Of a DNA stretch of 64,000 bases, positions 16,586 through 26,478 are shown one piece after another. Within the stretch, counting starts at the first letter, position 1. Each line of letters opens with the position of its first letter. A model generated the notes under the pieces. The model saw only the letters and a list, made by a program, of their open reading frames with translations, was not told the origin of the DNA and did no database searches. The position numbers and the translations under genes were made by a program. Origin of the DNA: Feifania hominis (GTDB taxonomy: Bacteria; Bacillota; Clostridia; Oscillospirales; Feifaniaceae); the NCBI RefSeq assembly GCF_014384765.1, contig NZ_JACRSP010000002.1, positions 62,001 through 126,000 of the forward strand. Direction: 5' to 3'.

Positions 16586-16627
16586 AAAACAAAAGCTTGC
16601 GAGATTACTCGCAAGCTTTTGTTTTTT
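16586..16627 (+). terminator. terminator of tRNA-Ala
   Basis: An 18-bp perfect stem (right arm CTCGCAAGCTTTTGTTTT) with an ATTA loop, running into a T-run. Confidence 0.9.
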
Positions 16628-16632
16628 ACACA

Positions 16633-16665
16633 AAGAGACCTGCGGCCGTCGGCCGCAGGTCTCTT
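16633..16665 (-). terminator. hairpin after the DUF11 gene
   Basis: A 15-bp perfect stem with a GTC loop (left arm aagagacctgcggcc). It is 26 bp beyond the stop of the minus-strand DUF11 gene. There is no T-run on the minus side, so termination efficiency is uncertain. Confidence 0.65.
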
Positions 16666-16690
16666 CTATTCTATGCTATGGCTCGCGTAC

Positions 16691-19600
16691 TCAGCAGCAG
16701 GATGAACTGCCACAGCCGCCTCTTACCGGGGTTGTGGTGCACGCGGTGTTGTTGTCGGGGTTTGGGTCAGGCGTTGCAGAGAGCACCCGCGCGGTGTTGA
16801 CGATATTGCCGCAGGCACAGCGGCTCACCACACCCGATACCCGAATGCACACGGAGGTGTTCGCCGGCAGCGTACCGAGTGTATAGATTCCGCTCCAGGG
16901 CTGCCAGCAGGCGCCGCCATCCAGAGAAAGTGCCCCGTTGCACAGCTCACACGGCAGCGTGTCGGCGATCGTCACCTCCTGCGCGTCGCCCGGCCCGGCA
17001 TTGGCGACACAGATCGTATAGACCAGTCGCTGACCGCGCCCCACCGGGCAGGGACTGGCCGTCTTGGTGATACAGAGATCAGCCAGCGCTCCCACAGGCG
17101 TCTCAACCGAAGAGGAGTTGTTTGACGGGTCCGGATCGGGAGTGGTGCCGCTCACCACGGCCGTGTTGACAATGGACCCGGAGGCGGAACCCACCGTGGC
17201 GCGAATCAGGATGCTTCTGCTCTCGCCGGCTGTAAGCGTTCCGAGCGCGTAGGGGCTGCTCCAGCTCTGCCACGTGGCGCCGCCGTCAGTCGAAAAGACG
17301 GCGTTGAGAAGCGCAGCGGGAAGCTCATCGCTCAGCAGTACATTCTGGGCATCCGCCGGCCCTGCGTTTGAGAGAACAACCGTGTAGGTCAACTCATCGC
17401 CCGGTACGACAAGGGAGGGCTGGGCCGTCTTCACAACTGCGAGATCAGCCGAGGCCTCCACGGCGGTCTCCTCGGTGGAGGTGTTGTTGTCGGGATTCGG
17501 GTCGGGCGTGTCGCTCGAGATCACCGCGGTGTTTTGAAGCGTTCCCGTCACATCGGAGCCCACTGCAGCGCGGATGAGAACAGTACGTGCCTCCCCTGCC
17601 GCCAGACTGCCGACGGAAAGCGTTCCGCTCCACGGCAGCCAGCTCACACCGCCGTCCAGCGACACCTCCGCCGCGCTCAGTCCCTGCGGCAGCGCATCGC
17701 TGAGTACGACGTTCTCAGCCTCGGCCGGGCCCGCATTTGCCAGAGCGAGCGTGTAGACAATCTGCCCCCCGGCGGACACGGGGTTCGGACTCCCCGTCTT
17801 GACAACGGAGAGATCGGCCACGGATAAAATCAGCGTCTCATCCGTCGCGGTGTTGTTTGACAGGTCGGGATCCGGGGTGGAACTTGCCGCCACGGCGGTG
17901 TTGAGAAGCGCACCTGTGGCAGACGGGCTGACAATTCCCCGGATGAGGATGCTGCGGCTGTCGCCGGCTGCAAGCGTTCCGAGCGCATAGGGGCTGCTCC
18001 ACGGAAAGTAGCTCCCTCCCCCGTCGACTGAGAACTCCGGTACGAGCAGCGCCGCAGGCACTGCGTCGGTCAAAATCACATTCTGTGCGTCGGAGGGGCC
18101 GGCATTGGTCACGGCGATCGTGTAGCCAAAGGACTCCGACGGCACGGCGGGTGTTGCATTTGCAACCTTTGTCACCACCACATCGGCTAGAACCTCCACC
18201 GGGGTGTCCTCAGAATCTGTGTTGTTATCCGGTTCCGGGTCGGGCGTGGAACTGCTCACCACGGCGGTATTGGAGATGACGCCGGGTGCAGTCGACGGGT
18301 CTACCGTCGCACGGATGGTGACGGTGAACTGACCTCCGGCGGCCAGTGTCCCCACCTGATAGGGGCTGACCCAGGGTGCAAAATTGGAACCGCCCTGCAC
18401 CGCAAATTCGGGATTTAAAAGCCCCGACGGCAGCAAATCTGCCAGCTCCACATTCTGTGCGGCATCCGGGCCGGCGTTGGCAATGACCACTGTGTAGGTC
18501 AGCTGGTCTCCCGCCTGCACCGGCGAGGGGGATGAGGTTTTCACCACCGACAGGTCCGCAGCCTCGCCCACCGCCGTGAGTTCAGTCGCCTCATTGTTGT
18601 CGGGATTGGGGTCGGGCGTGTCGCTTGACACGACGGCGGTGTTTTCGATGAGCCCCGCGGCCGCGGGCGTGACAGTGCCGCGGATGAGAATCTGTCTGCT
18701 GGCCGCGTTTGCAAGAGTTCCGAGCGCGTAGGTGCCGGTCCAGCTCTGCCAGCTTGCGCCGCCGTCGACAGAAAACTCCGCGCCCGTCAGCTCCGCCGGG
18801 ACAGCATCGGTGAGCACTGCGTCAACAGCGGGGTCGGGACCGTTGTTTGTCACCGTCACAGTGTAGGTCAACAGCTCCCCGCGGTTGACCGGATTCGGCG
18901 CGCCCGACTTTGTCACGGCCAGGTCGGCCGAGGTGTTGACCGGAACGATGACGGTGTCCTCGTTGTTGGTTGGATCGGGGTCGGGCGTCGGGCTCGACAC
19001 CACCGCCGTGTTGGAGATGGTTCCGGCTGCCGCCGCGGCGACCGTGCCGCGGATCAAAACGGTCTGACTCGCACCCTGCGCCAGCGTTCCCAGAACAACG
19101 GATCCGGCCCACGGCTGGTATGAGATGCCGTCGAGCGAATACTCCGTACTCTCTACCTCAGCGGGAATCGCATCGCTCAGTGTGACCGTCTGCGCATCGG
19201 ACGGGCCGTTGTTCGTCACCGTCACGGTGTAGGTCAAAGCACCTCCGGCCGGCACTGGGCTCGGGCTGCCGGTCTTGGTCACCGCGAGATCGGCGCTGAG
19301 ATCGACCGGGGTCACATCCGTTGAGGAGTTGTTGGTCGGGTCGGGATCGGGCGTCGGGCTCGACACCGTCGCCGTATTCTCGATGTCGCCGTCAGCAGAG
19401 GAGCTCACCGTACCGCGAATGAGAATCGTCCGGGCACTGCCGGGGACCATGTCGCCGACTTGGTATGAGCCGGGCCAGCTCTGAAACGTCGCGCCGTTGT
19501 CAGTGGAAAACTCCACGTCTGTGAGCTCACCCGTAACGGGGTCGGTCAGTGTGACCGCCTGCGCCACCGAGGGGCCCGCATTTGCAACGGCGACGGTGTA

Positions 19601-22054
19601 GCTGAGAGTCTGGCCGGCCTGAACCGGCTTCGGGCTGCCCAGTTTTACGACAGAGATGTCCGCCGACTCCTCCACCGGTGTCTCAACACTCGAGGTGTTG
19701 TTGCTCAGATCGGGGTCCGGCGTAACCGAGGCCACAATTGCCGTATTGACAATGGAACCGCTTGCGGCAGGGTCGACGATGCCTCGTATGAGAACGCTCT
19801 CAACCGCGTTTATCGCCATATCTCCCAGCGAAAGTGAGCCGCTCCAGGGCTGATAGGTGACGCCGCCGTCAGTGGAATACTCCACATTGAGCACGGCGCT
19901 CGGGACGGCGTCGGTCAAAATCACATTCTGGGCGGTATTGGGGCCGCCGTTCGCAACGCGAAGCGTATAGGTGAGCTGCTGTCCGGCCGTGACAGATGCG
20001 GGGTCTGCAGTCTTTGTCACCGACAGATCGGCCGACGGTACGACCGGCGTGATGACAGTCGAGGTGTTGTTGCTCAGGTCGGGGTCGGTCGCCGACGTCG
20101 TAACTTCGGCCGTGTTGGCCACAGCACCGTTTCCCGCGGCGCTGTAGACACCCCGCAGCAAAATGGTGTTCGAGGCACCGGGAGCCAGTGTGCCGAGCGA
20201 AAGACTGCCCGGCCAGACAAACCAGGTCACCCCCGCGTCCGTGCTGTACAGCACCCCCGTGAGCTCCGCTGGAGCCACGTCATGGAGCACGCTGTCCGTC
20301 GCCGGGTCGGGGCCGAGATTGCTCACAGCAATCGTGTAGGTGATCGTCTCACCGGTTGTCAGTGTGGCCCGGTCAGCCGTCTTTACCACCGCGAGATCGG
20401 CAATGGCCGCCAGGGTGATCAGATAGTCCTCGACCTCGCCGTCTGAGGCTGGGCCGACGCTTCTGCCATCCTGAATGCCCGTCGCGCCCGAGAGGGAATC
20501 GGTCGTCAGCCGCAGGCGCAAAAACGTGTCGCCGGGGCTGAGGGTTCCAGCCGGGATGGCAAAAGTCAAAACTGCCGTCTGGGTTCCTGTCGCGCTTGGC
20601 ACACTGACCACCGGCGCCGCCTCGTCCGGCTCAAAGAGGCCGTTTTTGTTGAAGTCGATCCAGCCGTAGAGATTGGCGGGGACACCCGTCTGATTCGTCA
20701 CCGTCACAGGCAGCGAATAGCTCGTGGCACTCAGCGACACAGGGGTCAGCGGCAGCGTGAGCCCGTCGTCTGGAATGCCCAGCGTCAGATCGTCTCCGGT
20801 CGCAGTTGCGTTCTGGTGCGCATCCGGATCGGCGGTGACCTGTGTTCCGAGGTAGAGTGCGTTGATCAGCTCGTGCCGCGGGCCGTTGTTGGCGAGCAGC
20901 GTGTTGTAATTTCCCTGCCCGTTCCCGCTGCCGGTGTCGGGAGCGTCCCCATAGTCCACATTGACTGCCGCCGTGGGACACATGGTGCCGTCGTTGAACG
21001 AATCAAAAAAAGTCTTGGAAAACGCCGTGCCGGTTGCCGTATTCCCGCTGAACGTATACTTGTAGATGGTGCCGTCGTTGTTTGCGATGGCATAGATGGT
21101 GCCGGTGCTGTCGATGGCGACGGCGCCGAACGAGGCGTCGGGATTCGGCGCGGTGGTGGTGAGAGATGTAACCTGCCCCGTTGCGGGTACGATGCGGGTC
21201 AAAACGCCGTTTCGCTGGATTCCGTAGAGGTCGCCGTCCACGAGGTCGTAGACCCAGTCGCTGATGTTGGTCGCGGCAGAGAGCGCCGTGCCGTAGTTCG
21301 ATGTCTGCTCGGTGTATCCCGCCGCGGGATCCACCAGTTTCATAAACGTCGCGGAATTGGGACGCAGATCCACCGTGTAAAACCGGGTGCCGTTGTTGAC
21401 AAACAGATACAGAAAACCGCTGATGTCAAAGGTTCCGGTGTTGTAATTGCTCGCGGGAAGCCCCGTGGGCCTCAGCAACTGGATCAGATTGCCCGTCTCG
21501 TCGATTCGGACGATGTTGTTGGTGGTATGATCGTAGCCGTAGAGATAGTTGTCGAGAATGTTGTAGCCAATGGCGTTGACATCATGTGCCGGTGAAACCG
21601 GCCCCTGCAGAACCGACTGACCGGTGACGATGTTGATGTTGTACCAGTTGGTGGGTCGCCCCACAAACTGAATCAGCCGTGTGTTGCAGACAAGCGGGTT
21701 GTCCACTGTGTCATGGCTGAAATTTTGTGAGCCAATTACGGCCCCGTTGTTGACCTGGGCCGCCGTCACGCTGAGCGTCAGCTTTCGCGGTCCATTTGAC
21801 ATGGTAAAGCCGTTGGGTTGATAGAATGCAGTGGGTGGACAGGCGTTGGGGCTCGCCACGGGCTCGTAGACCGTGTAGGTACCCGCCGACGCCACCGAAA
21901 AGCCGTAGTTTCCGGCGGCATCGGTCTGCGTTGTCGTGCACCCGCCCGCACTGTATAGAGTGACATAGACGCCCGGAATCCCCGGTTCGCCCGTGTCGTA
22001 CTGGCCGTTGTGATTGAGATCGTTGAAAACAATCCCCGTTATGGTCGCTGCCAT
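16691..22054 (-). CDS. large DUF11-repeat surface-type protein with N-terminal SdrD B-like domain
   Basis: 1787 residues. The ATG at 22054 has an AAAAGGAG ribosome binding site 7 bases away. The protein opens directly with an SdrD B-like domain (ITGIVFNDLNHNGQYD, then GEPGIPGVYVTLYSAGG) and shows no signal peptide. Residues about 125-400 look like a beta-propeller-type region (NILDNYLYGYD, then DGDLYGIQRNGVL). A GEVEDY-containing domain follows at about 410-548 (NKNGLFEPDE). Residues 552-1777 are ten repeats of about 122 residues of the DUF11 type, each starting AD(L/I/V)xVxK and ending TPDPDPSNN-like. The last repeat and tail hold 13 cysteines, ending GGCGSSSCC. There is no LPxTG motif or membrane anchor. 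A structural surface role, perhaps on spores, is inferred. Confidence 0.88.
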   Translation of the reverse strand: MAATITGIVFNDLNHNGQYDTGEPGIPGVYVTLYSAGGCTTTQTDAAGNYGFSVASAGTYTVYEPVASPNACPPTAFYQPNGFTMSNGPRKLTLSVTAAQVNNGAVIGSQNFSHDTVDNPLVCNTRLIQFVGRPTNWYNINIVTGQSVLQGPVSPAHDVNAIGYNILDNYLYGYDHTTNNIVRIDETGNLIQLLRPTGLPASNYNTGTFDISGFLYLFVNNGTRFYTVDLRPNSATFMKLVDPAAGYTEQTSNYGTALSAATNISDWVYDLVDGDLYGIQRNGVLTRIVPATGQVTSLTTTAPNPDASFGAVAIDSTGTIYAIANNDGTIYKYTFSGNTATGTAFSKTFFDSFNDGTMCPTAAVNVDYGDAPDTGSGNGQGNYNTLLANNGPRHELINALYLGTQVTADPDAHQNATATGDDLTLGIPDDGLTLPLTPVSLSATSYSLPVTVTNQTGVPANLYGWIDFNKNGLFEPDEAAPVVSVPSATGTQTAVLTFAIPAGTLSPGDTFLRLRLTTDSLSGATGIQDGRSVGPASDGEVEDYLITLAAIADLAVVKTADRATLTTGETITYTIAVSNLGPDPATDSVLHDVAPAELTGVLYSTDAGVTWFVWPGSLSLGTLAPGASNTILLRGVYSAAGNGAVANTAEVTTSATDPDLSNNTSTVITPVVPSADLSVTKTADPASVTAGQQLTYTLRVANGGPNTAQNVILTDAVPSAVLNVEYSTDGGVTYQPWSGSLSLGDMAINAVESVLIRGIVDPAASGSIVNTAIVASVTPDPDLSNNTSSVETPVEESADISVVKLGSPKPVQAGQTLSYTVAVANAGPSVAQAVTLTDPVTGELTDVEFSTDNGATFQSWPGSYQVGDMVPGSARTILIRGTVSSSADGDIENTATVSSPTPDPDPTNNSSTDVTPVDLSADLAVTKTGSPSPVPAGGALTYTVTVTNNGPSDAQTVTLSDAIPAEVESTEYSLDGISYQPWAGSVVLGTLAQGASQTVLIRGTVAAAAAGTISNTAVVSSPTPDPDPTNNEDTVIVPVNTSADLAVTKSGAPNPVNRGELLTYTVTVTNNGPDPAVDAVLTDAVPAELTGAEFSVDGGASWQSWTGTYALGTLANAASRQILIRGTVTPAAAGLIENTAVVSSDTPDPNPDNNEATELTAVGEAADLSVVKTSSPSPVQAGDQLTYTVVIANAGPDAAQNVELADLLPSGLLNPEFAVQGGSNFAPWVSPYQVGTLAAGGQFTVTIRATVDPSTAPGVISNTAVVSSSTPDPEPDNNTDSEDTPVEVLADVVVTKVANATPAVPSESFGYTIAVTNAGPSDAQNVILTDAVPAALLVPEFSVDGGGSYFPWSSPYALGTLAAGDSRSILIRGIVSPSATGALLNTAVAASSTPDPDLSNNTATDETLILSVADLSVVKTGSPNPVSAGGQIVYTLALANAGPAEAENVVLSDALPQGLSAAEVSLDGGVSWLPWSGTLSVGSLAAGEARTVLIRAAVGSDVTGTLQNTAVISSDTPDPNPDNNTSTEETAVEASADLAVVKTAQPSLVVPGDELTYTVVLSNAGPADAQNVLLSDELPAALLNAVFSTDGGATWQSWSSPYALGTLTAGESRSILIRATVGSASGSIVNTAVVSGTTPDPDPSNNSSSVETPVGALADLCITKTASPCPVGRGQRLVYTICVANAGPGDAQEVTIADTLPCELCNGALSLDGGACWQPWSGIYTLGTLPANTSVCIRVSGVVSRCACGNIVNTARVLSATPDPNPDNNTACTTTPVRGGCGSSSCC
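16724..20401 (-). repeat. ten tandem DUF11 coding repeats of about 366 bp
   Basis: Ten in-frame diverged units occur inside the DUF11 gene. Unit starts encode ADLAVVKT, ADLSVTKT, ADISVVKL, ADLAVTKT, ADLAVTKS, ADLSVVKT, ADVVVTKV, ADLSVVKT, ADLAVVKT and ADLCITKT in transcription order. They are diverged enough to be stable protein repeats rather than recent DNA duplications. Confidence 0.9.
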
Positions 22055-22140
22055 ATGAAGTCTCCTTTTTGGGATTCGCGGCGTGTCAAAGAGCACAGGC
22101 CGCCACTTCATTTTATGCGCCAACGGGGGGTTCTGCTAAC

Positions 22141-22171
22141 AGAGCAGGCGGGAAAAATACCCGCCTGCTCT
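22141..22171 (-). terminator. hairpin after the RND exporter gene
   Basis: A 12-bp stem agagcaggcggg/cccgcctgctct with a 7-base A-rich loop, just beyond the minus-strand RND stop codon. The minus side has no strong T-run. Confidence 0.65.
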
Positions 22172-22176
22172 GTTGG

Positions 22177-25100
22177 TCAGCTCTTCTGTTCGATTGTCTC
22201 ATCCTGTAAAACGGTCTCCCAGTTCACCTGTGGCTCGCCGCCACCTCTCTTTCGGCGGAAGAGTCGGCTGAGATTGTCGATAACCGAGTAGTAAACGGGG
22301 GTGAACAGCAGCGTAATCGCCGTGGAGATCACCATGCCGCTGATCATGGCAATGCCCATATCGGACATCATCTCGTTGGACTCACCGATGCCGAGCGCCA
22401 TGGGAACCAGCGCCAGAATCGTCGTCAGTGTGGTCATCAGCACCGGGCGCACACGCAGCGGACACGCCTGCAGGATCGCCTGTTCCCGGCTCTCTCCCTG
22501 CTCGCGCCGCTGGCGGATGTAGTCGACCAGAATGATGGAGGAATTGACCACGGTGCCCGCCAGCATAATCAGCGCCACCAGCGAGACCATCGACAGATCG
22601 CGACCTGTCAGCGGCAGCGCGAACAGCGCTCCCGAAAAGGCGACCGGCAGAATCATCATGACAATGACCGGCATGAGAAAGGACTCAAACTGGGACGCCA
22701 GCACAAAGTACACAAGTCCCAGCGCCACAATGAGCGCGAGCAACAGATCGCCGAAGTTCTCCATCATGCTGGTGTAGGCGCCGCTGATCTCAGCCGTATA
22801 GCCGTCGGGCATGGGGTAGCTCTCCAGAATGTGATTGATCTGCCCGGTGATGGCGGTTGTATTTCCGCTGATCGTGTCACCTGTGACGCTCACCTGACGG
22901 GACTGGTTGACGCGGGTGATTGTCTGCGGCGCGAGGCTCACCTCCACCTGCGCCACGGCGGACAGCGGTACCGTGCCGCCGTAGGGTGTTGCCACCGGCA
23001 TGGAGCGCAGCGCGTCGAGACTGCCGGAGGCGGCGCCGTCACCGCGCACCACAACGTCGAGCTCCCTGTTTCGGATTGTCACAGTGGTCGCCGTGGCACC
23101 GGTCAGCTCCGAGCGGACGGCCGCTCCCACTGTGGCCGCGGTCAGACCGTACTGCGCGGCCGCTTCGCGCTTCATGCGCACACTCACCTGCGGCACCTGG
23201 CGGGACACCGAACTTGTCACTTCCACCGCGTCCTCGAGTTCGGAGATGCGCTCAACCAGATCATCGGCAATCACCGCGAGCGTTTCGTAGTCCGTACCCG
23301 TGATATCCACGCTGATGTCGTCTCCCCCGCCGAGCATGGCGGTCATTCCCGACGAATCTACTGTAATTTCACAGCCGGCAATATCCCGCAGCAGAAGACG
23401 CAGCTCATCCGCCACCTCAGCATTGCTGCGCGAGCGGTCTGCCCGGCCGACCAGGTTCAAATTGACCGAGGCCGACTCCGGCTCGGCCGTGTAGTAGAGA
23501 TAGTCGAGCTCTGGCACATGTTCCTGCGCGATGGCCACTACCCGGTCAGCAACCGCCGTGGTCTGCTCAAGCTCGGAGCCCACCGGCATACTCACGGCAA
23601 CGGATACAGTCCCCTGGTCCATCTCCGGCATGAGCACCATATTCGTCGACAGACAGCACACGCTAAAGAATACCACAAGCGCCACGGAGGCAAGCATTCC
23701 AAAACCCAGGTGGCGCAAAAAGTAGTCGAGAATCTTCTGATAGAGCTTCATCAGCCGCCCGCCGAGAGTCTTCTCGGGGTCTCTCTGGGCCATGTGGCGC
23801 TTGTGCTCAAGCCCGCGCCGGTCGTCCAGCAGAAAATAGCACAGCAGCGGCACAAGCGTTACCGAAATGACCAGCGACGCCAGAATCAGAAAGGAGATGG
23901 TCAGACAAAAATCGGTGAAAATCATGCCGGCAAGACCGCCCGCAAGGCCGAGCGGCAGAAAGACTGCCACAGTGGTCAGAGTGGAGGTGGTCAGAGAGAG
24001 CAGTACCTCTCGGGTCCCCTCGACGCAGGCCTCCATGCGGCTGCTGCCATTGCCGGCGTAGCGGTAGATGTTTTCCAGCACCACGATGGAGTTGTCAACG
24101 ATCATGCCCACGCCCATGGCGATGCCTCCGAGGCTCATCATGTTCAGTGTCAGGTCAAACACATTCATCAGCACAAAGACCGACAGAATGCAGACCGGCA
24201 TGGAGACCGCGATGGCTGCCGTCGCCCCGAAGCGCCGCAGAAAGACAAAGACCACGGCGGCGGCGAGAACGACACCCAGAATGATATTCTGAATCGCGGC
24301 ATCCACCGCGATGGTGATGTAATCGGAGGCCAGATAGGGCACCGAATAGACCACAGACGGCGTCTTTTCGTGAAGCTCCTCGAGTGTCTGTGTCACCGCG
24401 CGCGACGTTGTGACTTCGTTTGCACCCGACTGTTTGGACACCTGCAAAATAACGCAGGGCGTGGCGTCCAGCTTTGCAACCGTCGTCGGATCGGTCGTCT
24501 CAAGGCCCACCCGTGCAACCTCTGCCAGCCGGATGGTACCTCCGGTCGGCAGTGGCAAAATGGTGTTGGCGACCTCCTCCACCGACTGATATTTGGCGTC
24601 GGTGGATACTGTGAGATTCTGTGAGCCGTTTTTTACACTGCCGCCGGGATAGAGCAGGTTTTCGGCGGTCAGCATCTGGGAGATGTAGGTGTTTGACAGG
24701 CCAAGGCCGGTGGCGCGGGCGGTGTCTATTTCCACGGCGATCTGGTTTTCCACCCCGCCGGAAATGGTGACCTGCGCCACGCCGTCAATGCGCTCGAGCG
24801 CCGGAATCACCGTGTCCTGCGCAAGGGTCTGAAGCTGTGAGAGGTCGTCACCCATCAGTGCGACCATGGCCGTTGGCATGAGGTCGCTGATGTTGATGTT
24901 GACAATGACTGGGTCAATGGCCCCGTCGGGCAGCGTGAGCATATCAAAGCGCTCGCGCAGCTTGGTGGCTGCGATGTCGAGATCCGTACCCTCGACGTAG
25001 GTGATCTGAATCTGACTGACCCCGTCCGATGAGGAGGAGCTCACCGACTCGACGCCGGAAACCGACATGATGGCCGACTCCAGCGGGCGGGTCACCAATT

Positions 25101-25281
25101 CCTCCATGTCGCTGGGGTTTGCGCCGTTGTAATAGCACATGACCACAGCTGCCGGCGCCTCCATATCCGGCAGCAGGGACATCTGAAGCTGTGTGGTGAA
25201 TACCACGCCGAAGATGACGACCATGATGACTGCCATCAGCGTTGTGACCTTGTGTTTGATACAGAACTTGGCGATATTCAT
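22177..25281 (-). CDS. RND-family efflux transporter permease (HAE1/AcrB-like)
   Basis: 1034 residues, full length. The first membrane helix is at about 13-32 (TTLMAVIMVVIFGVVF). The two large extracytoplasmic loops lie at about 35-330 and 540-840. The second set of helices shows the proton-relay segment GMIVDNSIVVLENIYRYAG with an Asp in helix 4, and the C-terminal helices end FTPVYYSVIDNL. It exports drugs or lipophilic compounds using the proton gradient. It is last in an operon with a lipoprotein adaptor and a TolC-like protein, so the tripartite set is complete even though the cell appears monoderm. Confidence 0.94.
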   Translation of the reverse strand: MNIAKFCIKHKVTTLMAVIMVVIFGVVFTTQLQMSLLPDMEAPAAVVMCYYNGANPSDMEELVTRPLESAIMSVSGVESVSSSSSDGVSQIQITYVEGTDLDIAATKLRERFDMLTLPDGAIDPVIVNINISDLMPTAMVALMGDDLSQLQTLAQDTVIPALERIDGVAQVTISGGVENQIAVEIDTARATGLGLSNTYISQMLTAENLLYPGGSVKNGSQNLTVSTDAKYQSVEEVANTILPLPTGGTIRLAEVARVGLETTDPTTVAKLDATPCVILQVSKQSGANEVTTSRAVTQTLEELHEKTPSVVYSVPYLASDYITIAVDAAIQNIILGVVLAAAVVFVFLRRFGATAAIAVSMPVCILSVFVLMNVFDLTLNMMSLGGIAMGVGMIVDNSIVVLENIYRYAGNGSSRMEACVEGTREVLLSLTTSTLTTVAVFLPLGLAGGLAGMIFTDFCLTISFLILASLVISVTLVPLLCYFLLDDRRGLEHKRHMAQRDPEKTLGGRLMKLYQKILDYFLRHLGFGMLASVALVVFFSVCCLSTNMVLMPEMDQGTVSVAVSMPVGSELEQTTAVADRVVAIAQEHVPELDYLYYTAEPESASVNLNLVGRADRSRSNAEVADELRLLLRDIAGCEITVDSSGMTAMLGGGDDISVDITGTDYETLAVIADDLVERISELEDAVEVTSSVSRQVPQVSVRMKREAAAQYGLTAATVGAAVRSELTGATATTVTIRNRELDVVVRGDGAASGSLDALRSMPVATPYGGTVPLSAVAQVEVSLAPQTITRVNQSRQVSVTGDTISGNTTAITGQINHILESYPMPDGYTAEISGAYTSMMENFGDLLLALIVALGLVYFVLASQFESFLMPVIVMMILPVAFSGALFALPLTGRDLSMVSLVALIMLAGTVVNSSIILVDYIRQRREQGESREQAILQACPLRVRPVLMTTLTTILALVPMALGIGESNEMMSDMGIAMISGMVISTAITLLFTPVYYSVIDNLSRLFRRKRGGGEPQVNWETVLQDETIEQKS

Positions 25282-25287
25282 CCGGCT

Positions 25288-26460
25288 CTAGCCCTCCACC
25301 GTGACGATGCGAACGGGCTCGCCGTCACTGAGATAGGTCTGGCCCGTCGTCACCAGCTCTGCGCCGGCTTCGAGACCCGAAGTGATCTCCGTCACACCGT
25401 TTCCGATCAGGCCGGTGGTCACCTCCACATACTTTGCGAGCCCCTCTTCCACCACATAGACATACTGCGTCTGACCGCTTGTGAGAACGGCCTCGCTCGG
25501 AACGACAACCGCGCCCGCCGACACGTCCGTGTGGAAAGTCACGTCGGCAGACATACCCGAGAGAAGCCCAGGCACATCCGCCGGCACCGAGACGGTCACC
25601 GCATAGAGCTTTGTCTGAAGATTTGCCGTCTTCTCCACCGAGCGGACGGTACCCGTAAAGTTCGCATCGACCGCCGAAACCGATACGTCGACCTCGTCTC
25701 CGATGCCCAGTTTTGGCACCAGCGCCTCCGAGACGGAGACCGACACTTTCATCTGTTCCACACCGTTGATGACCGCCACCGGCATGGAGGCGGATACAAA
25801 GCCGTTCTCCACTGCGGAGAGCGACACGAGCGTTCCGGACACCGGGGCGATCACGTTGCCGTCGGCGTCCACATTCTCAATGACCAGCTTGAGCTGCTCC
25901 ATGTTGGACTTGTAGCTCTGCATGCCGGCCTCCAGCTGGGCAAGCGTCGAGTCCCTCTGGGCTTTCGCTGTCATGAGATTGAGCTCGGCCGCATCAACCT
26001 CGGCCTGGGATGCTGCCCCAATTTCAAGCAGCGCCCGGGTATCCTTGAGATTCTTCTCGTAGAGGGCCACCTGCTTGTCGAAAATGGCCTTTTGGTCCTG
26101 GTAGCTGCTCGCCGCCGACTGGTAGCTGATGCTAGCGGCGCTGTAGGAGGAGAGGGTGCTCTCCAGATCCAGGCGGCAGATTTTGTCGCCCGCCTCAACC
26201 TCGTCGCCCGCCTGCACATAGACCTCCGTGCACTTGGCGGTGGAGGCCACCATGATGGAGGTCTCGCTGTCGGCCACAATTTTGCCCGAAACTCTGTTTT
26301 CGGTCGAAACGGTGTCGAGCGTCACCTGCGTGACCTGAACGGCCACACCGGTCTCGGTCGGCGCGTCCCCTTCGGGTGACTCATCTGCGCTCTGACAGCC
26401 GCCGAGCGTCAGCATACAGGCGGCGGCGAGAATGAGTGATAGAATTCTTCTGGTTTGCAT
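25288..26460 (-). CDS. RND efflux periplasmic-adaptor-type lipoprotein
   Basis: 390 residues. A lipoprotein signal is clear: RRILSLILAAACMLTLGGC, with the lipobox LGGC at Cys22. The HlyD/AcrA-like order follows: a lipoyl half (VASTAKCTEVYVQAGDEVEAG), a coiled-coil hairpin at about 115-190 (YQDQKAIFDKQVALYEKNL), a second lipoyl half (VIAPVSGTLVSLSA), then beta-barrel and membrane-proximal domains. It links the RND permease to an outer partner. It lies 6 bp from the permease gene and 18 bp from the TolC-like gene. Confidence 0.92.
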   Translation of the reverse strand: MQTRRILSLILAAACMLTLGGCQSADESPEGDAPTETGVAVQVTQVTLDTVSTENRVSGKIVADSETSIMVASTAKCTEVYVQAGDEVEAGDKICRLDLESTLSSYSAASISYQSAASSYQDQKAIFDKQVALYEKNLKDTRALLEIGAASQAEVDAAELNLMTAKAQRDSTLAQLEAGMQSYKSNMEQLKLVIENVDADGNVIAPVSGTLVSLSAVENGFVSASMPVAVINGVEQMKVSVSVSEALVPKLGIGDEVDVSVSAVDANFTGTVRSVEKTANLQTKLYAVTVSVPADVPGLLSGMSADVTFHTDVSAGAVVVPSEAVLTSGQTQYVYVVEEGLAKYVEVTTGLIGNGVTEITSGLEAGAELVTTGQTYLSDGEPVRIVTVEG

Positions 26461-26478
26461 GGCGAAATATGCCTCCTG

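Noticed and set aside
16724..20401. CRISPR-like or recent tandem DNA repeats
   Set aside because: The periodicity is about 366 bp, in frame and diverged at the DNA level; it reflects DUF11 protein repeats.
22831..24624. A 597-codon open frame antisense to the RND permease
   Set aside because: It is the shadow of a conserved transporter; the peptide is His/Gly/Arg-rich and has no recognisable fold.
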